From Bacteroides stercoris ATCC 43183 (GTDB taxonomy: Bacteria > Bacteroidota > Bacteroidia > Bacteroidales > Bacteroidaceae): 64,000 nt of DNA. Position numbers and translations under genes: made by a program. The notes beneath the pieces were generated by a model. The model made no database searches, was not told the origin of the DNA, and worked only from the letters and a program-made list of their open reading frames with translations. The stretch spans positions 3,720,001 to 3,784,000 of the forward strand of contig NZ_CP102262.1 of the NCBI RefSeq assembly GCF_025147325.1, in the 5' to 3' direction. Of this stretch, positions 1-8,224 are shown piece by piece (position 1 is the first letter of the stretch; each line of letters opens with the position of its first letter).

Positions 1-771
1 ATAAACCGTACCGTACCCTATGGCTTTCTTACAAGTCTCAAAACGGACAACGACTGTAGGCATCCTTATTATTTTCTTGATTAGTATTTTACAGTAGGTT
101 GATGTAAAAGCATATACCTTCCGAAGAATATTTCCCGTTTTGCAAAGAGGACTGATAAGTCATACAGTCTGCCACTCCATTCCATTTAATTGTAATCACG
201 TTTTCATTTTCGGTAGGTGACATAGAAACCTATGATATGTTTTTTTTTCGTATATTTAGTGGCAGCAACATAATAGTTCCCCAATATGGTTCTTCTACTA
301 TCCGGCCAATCATCTCTTTTCACCTTGTCACTCGTCGTAATGTGATCATTACTTCCAATAGCAATACATGATCATCATTCGTTTTCTTTGATAGGCCTGA
401 TTCTTTTAGATAAATATCAATTCTTGTGATCAAAATCCATATTATCTATATTGCTGTCTTTTAATTTTTTCTGTATAGTACAAATAATTCCAGCTCAATC
501 TATGAAAAAGGAATGATGCTCAAAAAATGATTGCCTGTATGATACATCCACTTTCCTAACGAATTCAAGCTGACATCGGGCAGGAACTCTTTTCTGAAAA
601 AGTGACCACCTATGCGAGTTTTTCCTCCATCATCTATGTCCGTGCTCGGCACATAAATCAATCCACTCATTCTTGTATTTACTGCGTAAAAACAGGAAAA
701 GTCACAAACAACAAAAGTCCTCCGAGGAATATCCACCGAAAAATTTCTTTTTTTCGTTTATCATTCTTCAT
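1..771 (-). pseudogene. decayed YjbH-like outer-membrane/exopolysaccharide protein, partial
   Basis: No intact frame exists here, but minus-strand fragments join into one protein. From an ATG at 769-771 there is a basic start followed by a hydrophobic segment (WIFLGGLLLFVTFPVF), a signal-peptide-like N-terminus. Another frame then gives SGLIYVPSTDIDDGG, RIGGHFFRKEFLPD and YHTGNHFLSIIPFS. Later frames give pieces such as SKKTNDDHVLLLEV, RRTILGNYYVAATKYTKKK and KWNGVADCMTYQSS. From memory this pattern (GLIYVPS, GG.F..KE, TGN.F) matches YjbH-type proteins found at the ends of Bacteroides capsule operons. At least four frame changes mean it is dead. It runs off the left edge. Confidence 0.6.
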
Positions 772-958
772 TTTATACCCGATGTTAGGTTTTGCAACAA
801 TTCGTATATCTTACCATGAAACAAGTCCCGATAATGAAGTTCAACTCCAGAAAAAACTTTCACTTTAAGTTTATTAGCTCTTGGTAATGCAAACCATAAG
901 TAATAACAAGTATTTCGATTTGTAAAAATATTTTTCAGTATCAGCTTCATAGCTCAGC

Positions 959-2119
959 TTATATCCTATATAACAATGCATTTACAATACGTCCGCAGGC
1001 TAATCCGTCACCGTACGGATTTACAGCCTTACTCATTTTTTCATAAGCTGCTTTATCATCAATCAAAGATGATACTTCGTTTACAATCTTATTATAGTCC
1101 GTACCTACCAGTTTCACCGTTCCGGCATCTAATGCTTCTGGTCGCTCCGTGGTATCACGCATCACCAATACCGGTTTACCCAGTCCCGGAGCTTCCTCTT
1201 GAATGCCACCGCTATCTGTCAATACGATGCTGCTCTTCTCCATTAGATACACAAAACTCAAATACTCCAATGGTTCAATGAAGAACATATTTTTTAAGCC
1301 GGACAGATTCTCCCCGAACACCTCATGAATCGGCTTGCGTACATTAGGATTCAAGTGCATAGGATAAACAAAATCCAAATCTGGATATTTAACCGTCAAA
1401 TCTTTAATAGCTGTACACATATTGATAAATCCGTCACCAAAATTCTCACGACGATGCCCTGTAATCAATACCAGCTTCTTGCCATTGTTCAAGCGGTTTA
1501 CATCATAACCCGCTTTGCTCAATATATCTTCCAATTCATTATCTAGCTCCTTGTTGTTCTTGATTTTATCCACTACCCAATAAAGTGCATCAATCACTGT
1601 GTTACCAGTTATAATGATATTGCGGTCATCAACGCTCTCTTTAATCAGATTATTACGACTTAACGGAGTGGGAGAAAAATGATAGGCCGCCAGACGCCCC
1701 GTCAACAACCGATTCATCTCCTCCGGCCATGGGCTATAAATATTATGTGTACGCAAACCAGCTTCCACATGTCCCACCGGTATCTGTTGATAAAAAGCAG
1801 CCAAAGCTGCAGCTGTAGAAGTGGTAGTATCCCCATGTACCAATACCACATCGGGCTTTACCTCTTTCAGTACATCACGCATACCGGTCAGCACACGAGC
1901 GGTCACATCATACAGATCCTGTCCCTGCTTCATGATATTCAAATCATAATCCGGTTTGATGTCGAATATCTTCAACACCTGATCCAGCATTTCCCGATGC
2001 TGTCCGGTTACGCACACCACAGTCTCTACCCGTTTTGGCTGTTTCTGGAATTCTTTCACCAGCGGAGCCATCTTGATTGCCTCCGGACGGGTGCCGAAGA
2101 CCAACATCACTTTCTTCAT
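959..2119 (-). CDS. wecB: UDP-N-acetylglucosamine 2-epimerase (non-hydrolysing)
   Basis: Interconverts UDP-GlcNAc and UDP-ManNAc in the cytoplasm, supplying the substrate of the dehydrogenase at 15163-16368. About 386 residues, the normal family length. Family motifs are clear: FGTRPEAIKMAPL at the N-terminus, VHGDTTTSTAAALAAF, ITGHRRENFG and a C-terminal EEAPGLGKPVLVMRDTTERPE-like block. I chose the ATG at 2119 because the protein then begins MKKVMLVFGTRPE; the upstream ATG at 2158 adds 13 unconserved residues and overlaps the preceding gene. It is the last intact gene of the leftward capsule operon. The split of wecB and wecC to opposite parts of the operon is unusual, but both are intact. 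Confidence 0.93.
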   Translation of the reverse strand: MKKVMLVFGTRPEAIKMAPLVKEFQKQPKRVETVVCVTGQHREMLDQVLKIFDIKPDYDLNIMKQGQDLYDVTARVLTGMRDVLKEVKPDVVLVHGDTTTSTAAALAAFYQQIPVGHVEAGLRTHNIYSPWPEEMNRLLTGRLAAYHFSPTPLSRNNLIKESVDDRNIIITGNTVIDALYWVVDKIKNNKELDNELEDILSKAGYDVNRLNNGKKLVLITGHRRENFGDGFINMCTAIKDLTVKYPDLDFVYPMHLNPNVRKPIHEVFGENLSGLKNMFFIEPLEYLSFVYLMEKSSIVLTDSGGIQEEAPGLGKPVLVMRDTTERPEALDAGTVKLVGTDYNKIVNEVSSLIDDKAAYEKMSKAVNPYGDGLACGRIVNALLYRI

Positions 2120-2130
2120 ATTTCCTCTGT

Positions 2131-2829
2131 TTATAATTTTTTCTTCATCAGCCACCAAGCATACTTCACCAAGTGGATCTGACGTTTAATTCTTTTGGGT
2201 TCTTTTATCAAGCGATAAGCAAATTCCAGATTATGCTCCACCCACCATTTCGGTGCGCGCTGCACATGACCTGTATAGACATCGAAACTGCCACCCAATC
2301 CTTGGAAGATAGCGCGATGCCGTTGCTGTATCTCCTCCATCAGCAATTCCTGCTTTGGCGACCCCATAGCCACGAATACCACATCCGGTTTCTTCTCCAC
2401 AATATCGTCTATCAATCGTCGTTTCTCTTCATCCGTCTTGATATAGCCGTTACGATAACCCACTATTCGGATATCCTGATATTCAGAACACAGTTTCTCT
2501 ACGGTCTCATTTACGATTTGCGGTTTTCCACCAACCAGATAGAATGTCTTTTCCTTGTAAAAGCGAGTAATAATCTTTAGCCATAGTTCACATCCGGGAA
2601 TCTTACAGGCATCTTTATAACCTTTCTGCTTTAAAGCCATTTGTGCACCGGCTCCATCACAATACCCAATATTTCGATTGATAATGGCACGTGTCTGTTC
2701 CGTGGCATGCAATATCTTTTCTGCATTGATCGCTACCAATATGCCCTTATGCGTGTCCACATAATGCAATAGTTGCTGTTCGGAGTCGAAAGGGAATATT
2801 TCGACCCCGTTTAATGAAACTTTATCCAT
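2131..2829 (-). CDS. WecG/TagA/CpsF-family glycosyltransferase
   Basis: Inverting transferase of the GT26 family, which adds ManNAc or ManNAcA to a lipid-linked sugar at the inner membrane. 232 residues, typical length. Diagnostic blocks include VAINAEKILHATEQ, YCDGAGAQMALKQKG, FYLVGGKPQIV, VVFVAMGSPKQELLMEE and FQGLGGSFDVYTG with the following RAPKWWVEHNLEFAYRLI. A UDP-ManNAcA pathway (wecB, wecC) in the same operon makes ManNAcA transfer to the WecA-type primed lipid the best guess. The donor is inferred, not visible in the sequence. Confidence 0.88.
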   Translation of the reverse strand: MDKVSLNGVEIFPFDSEQQLLHYVDTHKGILVAINAEKILHATEQTRAIINRNIGYCDGAGAQMALKQKGYKDACKIPGCELWLKIITRFYKEKTFYLVGGKPQIVNETVEKLCSEYQDIRIVGYRNGYIKTDEEKRRLIDDIVEKKPDVVFVAMGSPKQELLMEEIQQRHRAIFQGLGGSFDVYTGHVQRAPKWWVEHNLEFAYRLIKEPKRIKRQIHLVKYAWWLMKKKL

Positions 2830-2841
2830 AAGATTAAAATA

Positions 2842-4035
2842 TTATTCGGCAAGTAAATAATGGCTCATAGCATTAAATATAAACGCATTGCTCCAACGCA
2901 TATATGATATTTTTGAACTTATCCCCGGCTTTAACTGGTAGTAGAAATAGCCTTTCCGGTCTTGCATATTGCGGATAGTCCAATCAATGACCTTTTCTGC
3001 AATTTCCTTGTATTCTTCGATCTTGTGCAACCTTGCGAGCGTTACGAGCAACTGCCCCGGGCAGTGAATGTCGATGGGATAAGTGCGGTTGTCGTAGTAT
3101 TTTGGCATTCCGTTGGCTTCAAAGAAGTTTTGAATATAATATTCAAAGCCCTTCTCAATATATTTGCGATACTTATTGTCGCCTGTCAGCTCCTGATATG
3201 CAATAAGCGCATCAAGGTTATAGCCTGTATGAAAACTGTCAACCCAACTCTGAACGGGTAGCATGCCATATACCCATGCACCGTTTGGCTTTTGACCTGA
3301 GCAGCATGCCTTTATGCTTTGCTCTGCAAGTTCGCAGTATTCCTCGTTGCCTGTGTACTTGTAGCAAAAACTAAGCAGCCTTGAGCCGAGCAGTGAGGCG
3401 TTAAAGACAGTGTCGTTTCCCTGCAACGGGCTGTAAGAGAATAGGAATCCGTCCTTATATTCCGTGCGGTGAAGGTCGTTGATAACGAAATGTGCCGCAC
3501 TGAGAGCGATTTCAAGAAACCTTTTCTCTCTGGTAATTTCGTATGCTTCCATAAGAGCGGTTGCACAGAAATTGCTCGCAACAACGGTTGGAGTAAACTT
3601 TGGGAAAAGGAAAAGTCTGCGAGCCTGCCAGTCAAAGTTATATCCCCAGCAAGCACCGCTGTAACCTTTTGATTGTAGAGAGATCAACAGTTCAGCCAGT
3701 TCGTTAATCCGTGATTTCAGGGAATCGGGAGAGCCGAGGCTTTCCGCAAGTTTGGGGTTTGCCTTAACCGCATTATATAGGTTGCAGTAACCGGAAAGGA
3801 AAAGCCCGATGCCCTTGGCATTATATTCCTTGGGGACAAGCGCAAGCCTGCGGAGATTGACTGGGCAGCGCTTAAATCCTTGGATAACAACCAGGCGGCA
3901 GATTGCCGACTTCTTCAGGAACGGCAACGCCTGAAAAACCTTCGAGTTAAGTCCGTCATAGGGATCCCAACCCTTGAACCCCTCATTCTCGCAATACTCC
4001 TTCAGCAAGCGAAAAGAGTTGATAACTTTATGCAT
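2842..4035 (-). CDS. capsule-locus protein with predicted alpha/alpha-toroid fold
   Basis: 397 residues, cytoplasmic (no signal peptide). It shows repeated helical pairs with aromatic and His/Asp-rich turns (GACWGYNFDWQAR, VQSWVDSFHTGYNLDAL, YDNRTYPIDIHCPGQ, MRWSNAFIFNAMSHYLL), the look of six-hairpin or terpenoid-cyclase toroid folds seen in polysaccharide lyases, epimerases and glycosidases. Homologues in Bacteroides capsule loci often carry the misleading label delta-aminolevulinic acid dehydratase; nothing here resembles HemB. A role in modifying the repeat unit is inferred only from position. Lies 12 bp upstream of the WecG-type gene in the operon. Confidence 0.6.
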   Translation of the reverse strand: MHKVINSFRLLKEYCENEGFKGWDPYDGLNSKVFQALPFLKKSAICRLVVIQGFKRCPVNLRRLALVPKEYNAKGIGLFLSGYCNLYNAVKANPKLAESLGSPDSLKSRINELAELLISLQSKGYSGACWGYNFDWQARRLFLFPKFTPTVVASNFCATALMEAYEITREKRFLEIALSAAHFVINDLHRTEYKDGFLFSYSPLQGNDTVFNASLLGSRLLSFCYKYTGNEEYCELAEQSIKACCSGQKPNGAWVYGMLPVQSWVDSFHTGYNLDALIAYQELTGDNKYRKYIEKGFEYYIQNFFEANGMPKYYDNRTYPIDIHCPGQLLVTLARLHKIEEYKEIAEKVIDWTIRNMQDRKGYFYYQLKPGISSKISYMRWSNAFIFNAMSHYLLAE

Positions 4036-4041
4036 ATTATG

Positions 4042-4468
4042 TTATTCTTTAGTCCTTAGAATTTTGGTGGGTACGCCTGCAACGATAGCATTATCGGGAA
4101 TTGGTTTGGTTACGACTGCGTTTGCTCCTATTGTAACATTGTTTCCGATTGTTATACCACCCATAACGATAGAACCTTTCGCAATATAAACATTATTACC
4201 TATCACTGGTACTTCCGGAAATCTTGAATTACCCCCCTATGGAAACTTGCTGACATATAGTGCAGTTTACCCCTATAATTGATTTAGAATGGATAACAAC
4301 ACCCATACCTCCGTATCCAAAAGTTGACCCTCTGCCAATCTTTGCCTGGTATGGAATCTTGCTGTTGTAAATTAGGAAAATAAGCAATGTTATCAATTTT
4401 GGCAGTACAGGAATGTGGTGCAAGTACAGCCACCTTGATACCCGATAAAAAGAGATTGCATTCAACAT
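4042..4468 (-). pseudogene. hexapeptide acyltransferase, frameshifted at a poly-G tract (possibly phase-variable OFF)
   Basis: Serine-acetyltransferase-like (LbH) sugar O-acyltransferase. The first frame starts MLNAISFYRVSRWLYLHH and runs through TFGYGGMGVVIHSK and VNCTICQQVSIGG, then hits TAA directly after six G (C6 at 4232-4237 on the plus strand). Removing one G restores a second frame ending VMGGITIGNNVTIGANAVV and VAGVPTKILRTKE, stop at 4042-4044. Repaired, it is about 141 residues with the left-handed beta-helix hexapeptides and the terminal AGVPAK-like motif. This is either a true pseudogene or an ORF switched by slippage. The next upstream gene is a close paralogue with the same lesion. 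Confidence 0.8.
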
Positions 4469-4510
4469 AGTTTTATCCTTTTAAAACTATATCCGATTGC
4501 AACTTTTGAT

Positions 4511-5006
4511 TTACTCTTTTGGTTGCAGATATGGTGCTATTCCATCTAAATCTTTTTGATTTGAAGAAATATTATAGTTTAAGTCTTTAGTATATCCGAT
4601 TATTTTAGCAGGAGAGCCTGCAACAATTACCCCCCCTTAATGATTTATCAACAAACGAATTAGCTGCAACAATACAGTTATCACCAATTTCTACTGGTCC
4701 ACAGATTACAACGTTTGGACCGATAAAAACGTTATTGCCAATTTTAGGAACGTTTTTATATGGAAATTTTCTTACTGTTGAGAATCGTAAACCTAATACG
4801 CAGTTTTCTCCAATTTCCGTTCCTGGGATTAGTACAGTGCTAATTCCTTTACAAACAAAATAAGATCCTTTACCGATTTTTGAATCAGCAGTAATTTTAG
4901 TGTTGTAAATCAGAAAAATTAATAGTTGAATTAATTTAGGTAAAAATGGAATGTGGTGTAAGTATAACCACCTCTGTATTCTGTAAAAAAATATTGCGTT
5001 TGGCAT
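4511..5006 (-). pseudogene. second hexapeptide acyltransferase, frameshifted at a poly-G tract (possibly phase-variable OFF)
   Basis: A paralogue of the gene at 4042-4468: both begin with RWLYLHHIP.LPKL and share the N-terminal helix and LbH domain. The first frame reads through KIGNNVFIGPNVVICGPVEI and NCIVAANSFVDKSLRGG before changing to unrelated residues at a run of seven G (C7 at 4630-4636, plus strand). With six G the frame continues as VIVAGSPAKIIGYTKDL and ends at 4511-4513, giving a normal ~164-residue serine-acetyltransferase-type protein with the AGSPAK signature. The predicted role is O-acetylation of the capsule repeat unit when in frame. Confidence 0.8.
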
Positions 5007-5010
5007 AATT

Positions 5011-5349
5011 TTATCGTTTTCTGATAAAGCGGGCGGGGTTTCCTGCCCATACTTCGTTTGACGGTATATCTTTCGTCACTATTGCCCCGGCGCCTACGAT
5101 TGCCCCTTCTCCGATTGTGACCGGCTTGACAACCATTGTTCCCATGCCAATGTAGGCTCCTTTGCCAACATGCACTTGACCGCGGTCATAACTGCCTGTC
5201 TTCGGGTTCATGAAATGCGTTACAATCCGGACGCCGACAGTCAGGCGCACGCCCTCTTCAATGACAATATCTTCGGGATAATTTGTGTCGAAAATAACGT
5301 CCTCTCCGATGAAGGTCTTTTTAGGGCATTTGATGTTTACCCCCCCCAT
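5011..5349 (-). CDS. hexapeptide-repeat acyltransferase, 5' end uncertain at a poly-G tract
   Basis: 112 residues covering the LbH acyltransferase core: IKCPKKTFIGEDVIFDT, ..RIVTHFMNPKTG.., HVGKGAYIGMGTMVVK, TIGEGAIVGAGAIVTKDIP and AGNPARFIRKR. The His in THFMNP and the terminal AGNPAR are as in maltose/galactoside O-acetyltransferase relatives. The only available start is the ATG whose G opens an eight-G run (C8 at 5340-5347, plus strand), so the protein starts MGGVNIKCP. Relatives usually have 20-60 more N-terminal residues, and other frames upstream are open for a short distance. The gene may therefore be 5'-truncated or another slippage-controlled ORF. Sits between a glycosyltransferase and the two frameshifted paralogues. 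Confidence 0.65.
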   Translation of the reverse strand: MGGVNIKCPKKTFIGEDVIFDTNYPEDIVIEEGVRLTVGVRIVTHFMNPKTGSYDRGQVHVGKGAYIGMGTMVVKPVTIGEGAIVGAGAIVTKDIPSNEVWAGNPARFIRKR

Positions 5350-5418
5350 TTACAAAGCGTTGGTCTCCAACCCCTTGACTTCATTGGCAAATGCTGTAAA
5401 TGAAGGAAGACAAGTTTT

Positions 5419-6600
5419 TTAATTCTTGACAGTTTCATTATTAAATCTAATTTTATTGCATATATATTCTATATTTTTTGCTCTATTTTTCCATGAGATT
5501 TTTTCCGCTAATTGCCTATTAGCGTACCCCATGGTCTTTAAATCGCTATAAGGTATATCTTTAATTTCTTGTAAAATTTTTAATATCGAGTATTTATTGT
5601 ATTCTACTATAAAAAAACCTTTTTCATTTTTTACAAAATCAATTATATCACCATAAGGTGACAATATAACGGGCTTCCCAAATGCTAAATAATCACCTAA
5701 TTTATTAGGCCATCCAGCTTTAGAAACATTGTTGTCATCTAATAATTGCAAAAACACATCTATATCTTTTAAGGTAGAAACATCTTTAGAATAATCTAAC
5801 CATCCTCTATATTCAGCAATTTCAGACAATCCTAATTGATTCCACTTTTCGTTTGAGATAGTATTCCCATATAGAATCAACCTGTAACTGTTTTTAACAT
5901 TTTCACATTTCAATGCTTCTATAAACGGAGCTATCAAATCAATTTCGTGATTATTAATGCCAATGTATGCTATATTTATTTTTCGTTTTTCAACAGATGA
6001 ATAGGATGGATATAACGGCTTTACATCTTTCACTATAGACCCACCAGGAACAATAAAAATTTTTTCTGAGTCAATTCCATTTTCAACAGCCCTATCTTTC
6101 ATAAAAGTAGATAATACGACTATAGCATCAGCTTTTCTTTTATCGTTGAGTTCATTATAGCATTCCAGTCTACCGTATGTTAACCTAAACAATCTACTTT
6201 TCTTTTTAATATAACCTCCTTTACCAAAGAAATCCCACCACTCAGAAATATAAACAGAATGATAAATAAATCTATTTAATTTACAAGGTAAGGAAGTAAA
6301 TCTATGTCCACAATCTGCTATACATATTTCAAATTTATGGAACATCGAGTATATCAATCCAAATAAAGTACTCCAAATAGCAAAACCTGAGGATTTCATT
6401 TTGGCAGGAAAAAAGTCTGGTAGTACTTTTATTTTAACACCTTGATAGATAATAGTATTTATCTTAAAGAATGAACATTTAGGATTGATTGTTAATAAGG
6501 TCACATCATGTCCTAAATCTGCTAATCCTTGTGCCATATAAAAGGTTCGTCCCCATCCATTTTTTCCTTTCATGCCATGATGAGAATAAAGAACTTTCAT
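5419..6600 (-). CDS. glycosyltransferase family 4 (GT-B)
   Basis: 393 residues, cytoplasmic or peripheral. The N-terminal Rossmann half starts MKVLYSHHGMKGKNGWGRTF, with a GLADLGHDVTLLT motif typical of GT4 acceptor domains. The C-terminal half has IFIVPGGS, NIAYIGINNHEID (start of the donor domain), EYRGWLDYSKDV and NKLGDYLAFGKPVILSPYGD, where the usual E-x7-E region reads PNKLGDYLAFG. It adds one sugar of the capsule repeat unit; donor unknown. It starts 31 bp downstream of the stop of the FnlC gene. AT-rich like wzx, wzy and the other GT4, unlike the higher-GC FucNAc genes beside it, which fits a mosaic serotype block. Confidence 0.82.
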   Translation of the reverse strand: MKVLYSHHGMKGKNGWGRTFYMAQGLADLGHDVTLLTINPKCSFFKINTIIYQGVKIKVLPDFFPAKMKSSGFAIWSTLFGLIYSMFHKFEICIADCGHRFTSLPCKLNRFIYHSVYISEWWDFFGKGGYIKKKSRLFRLTYGRLECYNELNDKRKADAIVVLSTFMKDRAVENGIDSEKIFIVPGGSIVKDVKPLYPSYSSVEKRKINIAYIGINNHEIDLIAPFIEALKCENVKNSYRLILYGNTISNEKWNQLGLSEIAEYRGWLDYSKDVSTLKDIDVFLQLLDDNNVSKAGWPNKLGDYLAFGKPVILSPYGDIIDFVKNEKGFFIVEYNKYSILKILQEIKDIPYSDLKTMGYANRQLAEKISWKNRAKNIEYICNKIRFNNETVKN

Positions 6601-6631
6601 TATTTATTGATGATTTAGGTAAAATTCTTAA

Positions 6632-7813
6632 TTATTTTCTCCATATCATTTTATTGACAACGCCGGTGTAACTTTGGATGAGTTTAACGGTCTTTGTTGA
6701 TACGTTCTCATCAACATAGTTTGGCACTGGAATGCCGTTATCTTGATTCTTGTTCATCTCTACGGCTGTATCAACCGCCTGAAGCAATGATTTTTCGTCA
6801 ATGCCTGCCAATATGAAGCATGCCTTGTCGAGGGCTTCCGGACGCTCTGTGCTCGTGCGGATGCAGATTGCCGGGAACGAATGGCCTACTGATGTGAAGA
6901 ATGAACTCTCCTCTGGCAATGTTCCACTGTCGCTGACAACGGCAAATGCGTTCATCTGGAGACAGTTATAATCATGAAATCCGAGAGGCTCGTGCTGAAT
7001 TACTCTTTTGTCTAATTGGAATCCGTTTGCGGCAAGGCGTTTGCGGCTTCTTGGGTGGCAACTATAAAGCACCGGCATATCGTACTTCTCTGCCATCGCA
7101 TTGATTGCCCGGAACAATGAAGTGAAGTTCTTTTCTGAGTCGATATTCTCCTCACGGTGGGCGCTAAGAAGGATATATTTGCCCTTTTCAAGGCCGAGAC
7201 GGTTATGAATGTCGCTTGCCTCAATCTCTTCAAGATTATTATGAAGGACTTCCGCCATTGGTGAACCGGTAACGTATGTCCTCTCCTTCGGCAATCCGCA
7301 TTCTGCAAGATAGCGGCGAGCATGCTCGCTATAGGCAAGGTTGACGTCACTGATGATATCGACGATACGGCGGTTTGTCTCTTCCGGAAGGTTCTCATCC
7401 TTGCATCTATTACCTGCTTCCATGTGGAAGATAGGTATGTGCAGACGCTTTGCTCCGATAACTGACAGGCATGAGTTTGTATCGCCAAGAACAAGTACAG
7501 CATCGGGCTTTACCTGCGACATGAGTTTATAGGAAGCACTTATGATATTTCCCATTGTTGAACCGAGGTCATCGCCAACGGCATCCATATACACTTCTGG
7601 TTCTTTCAACTTCAGGTCTTTGAAAAAGATGCCGTTCAAGTTATAGTCATAGTTCTGGCCTGTATGAGCAAGGATTGTGTCGAAATAGATGCGGCACTTA
7701 CTGATAACGGCTGCAAGGCGGATAATTTCAGGTCTTGTTCCTACAATTATCAAAAGTTTCAACTTGCCGTTTTCCGCAAATTTTATATCTGAATAGTCAG
7801 TTTTTAATTCCAT
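6632..7813 (-). CDS. fnlC: UDP-2-acetamido-2,6-dideoxy-beta-L-talose 2-epimerase (FnlC/WbjD type)
   Basis: Last step to UDP-L-FucNAc. 393 residues of the UDP-GlcNAc 2-epimerase superfamily: IIVGTRPEIIRLAAVISK, AHTGQNYDYNLNGIFF, VLVLGDTNSCLSVIGAKR, FHMEAGNRC, EETNRRIVDIISDV, SAHREENID and SSFFTSVGHSFPAICIRTSTERPE. It differs from the WecB at 959 in the HTGQNYD and EAGNRC blocks. I prefer the FnlC assignment because it lies directly after fnlA, fnlB and a WbuC-like cupin gene, the arrangement of L-FucNAc clusters such as those of E. coli O26 and S. aureus CP5/8. Starts 6 bp after the cupin stop. Confidence 0.88.
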   Translation of the reverse strand: MELKTDYSDIKFAENGKLKLLIIVGTRPEIIRLAAVISKCRIYFDTILAHTGQNYDYNLNGIFFKDLKLKEPEVYMDAVGDDLGSTMGNIISASYKLMSQVKPDAVLVLGDTNSCLSVIGAKRLHIPIFHMEAGNRCKDENLPEETNRRIVDIISDVNLAYSEHARRYLAECGLPKERTYVTGSPMAEVLHNNLEEIEASDIHNRLGLEKGKYILLSAHREENIDSEKNFTSLFRAINAMAEKYDMPVLYSCHPRSRKRLAANGFQLDKRVIQHEPLGFHDYNCLQMNAFAVVSDSGTLPEESSFFTSVGHSFPAICIRTSTERPEALDKACFILAGIDEKSLLQAVDTAVEMNKNQDNGIPVPNYVDENVSTKTVKLIQSYTGVVNKMIWRK

Positions 7814-7819
7814 AATATT

Positions 7820-8218
7820 TTATTTTGTCATTGTATTTTTAGGAGTAAGTGGTGTGTACGGTCCATCCTTAACTTCAAAGATTACCGTTCCGCTTTCAAG
7901 GACCTCAATCGTATGCCATTGACCGATAGGAATCTGAACGCCGTAACATCCTTTCAAGGGGTCAAGTTCACGGCTTTCTTCCAACTGACCATCTTCACCG
8001 TAAAACAGCACGTTGATTCTACCGCGTAGAACGAAATACGTTTCTGCAGTATGGGTATGGCGGTGAATCGGCAAATCGGTTCCGGGTTCCATAGCGTTCA
8101 TCAGTCTCTGCGCCTTTGCCTCAAGACTGTCATGCAGATTGTAGTTCATCCGCAAACGGGGACTCGCCTTTGCCTGTGCCGTTACCCCGTCAAGCAATTC
8201 TTTGTCGATAACCAACAT
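7820..8218 (-). CDS. wbuC: WbuC-like cupin protein
   Basis: 132 residues forming one cupin barrel. Metal-binding pattern visible: PIHRHTHTAETYFVLRGRI (motif 1: His residues plus a Glu) and PIGQWHTIEV (motif 2 His). The N-terminus MLVIDKELLDGVTAQAKAS and the segment RLRMNYNLHDSLEAKAQRLMNAM are characteristic of WbuC proteins, which accompany L-FucNAc genes in O-antigen and capsule clusters; their reaction is not known to me. It lies between fnlB (6 bp) and fnlC (6 bp), clearly one translational unit. Confidence 0.8.
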   Translation of the reverse strand: MLVIDKELLDGVTAQAKASPRLRMNYNLHDSLEAKAQRLMNAMEPGTDLPIHRHTHTAETYFVLRGRINVLFYGEDGQLEESRELDPLKGCYGVQIPIGQWHTIEVLESGTVIFEVKDGPYTPLTPKNTMTK

Positions 8219-8224
8219 AACCTG

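Noticed and set aside
602..868. 88-residue rightward ORF
   Set aside because: It lies antisense to the YjbH-like remnant, whose minus-strand fragments make recognisable protein.
768..950. 60-residue leftward ORF
   Set aside because: No motif, signal or conserved partner; it is upstream of the decayed YjbH-like start and probably chance.
2842..4035. delta-aminolevulinic acid dehydratase
   Set aside because: None of the HemB active-site or zinc motifs is present; the helical toroid pattern fits better.
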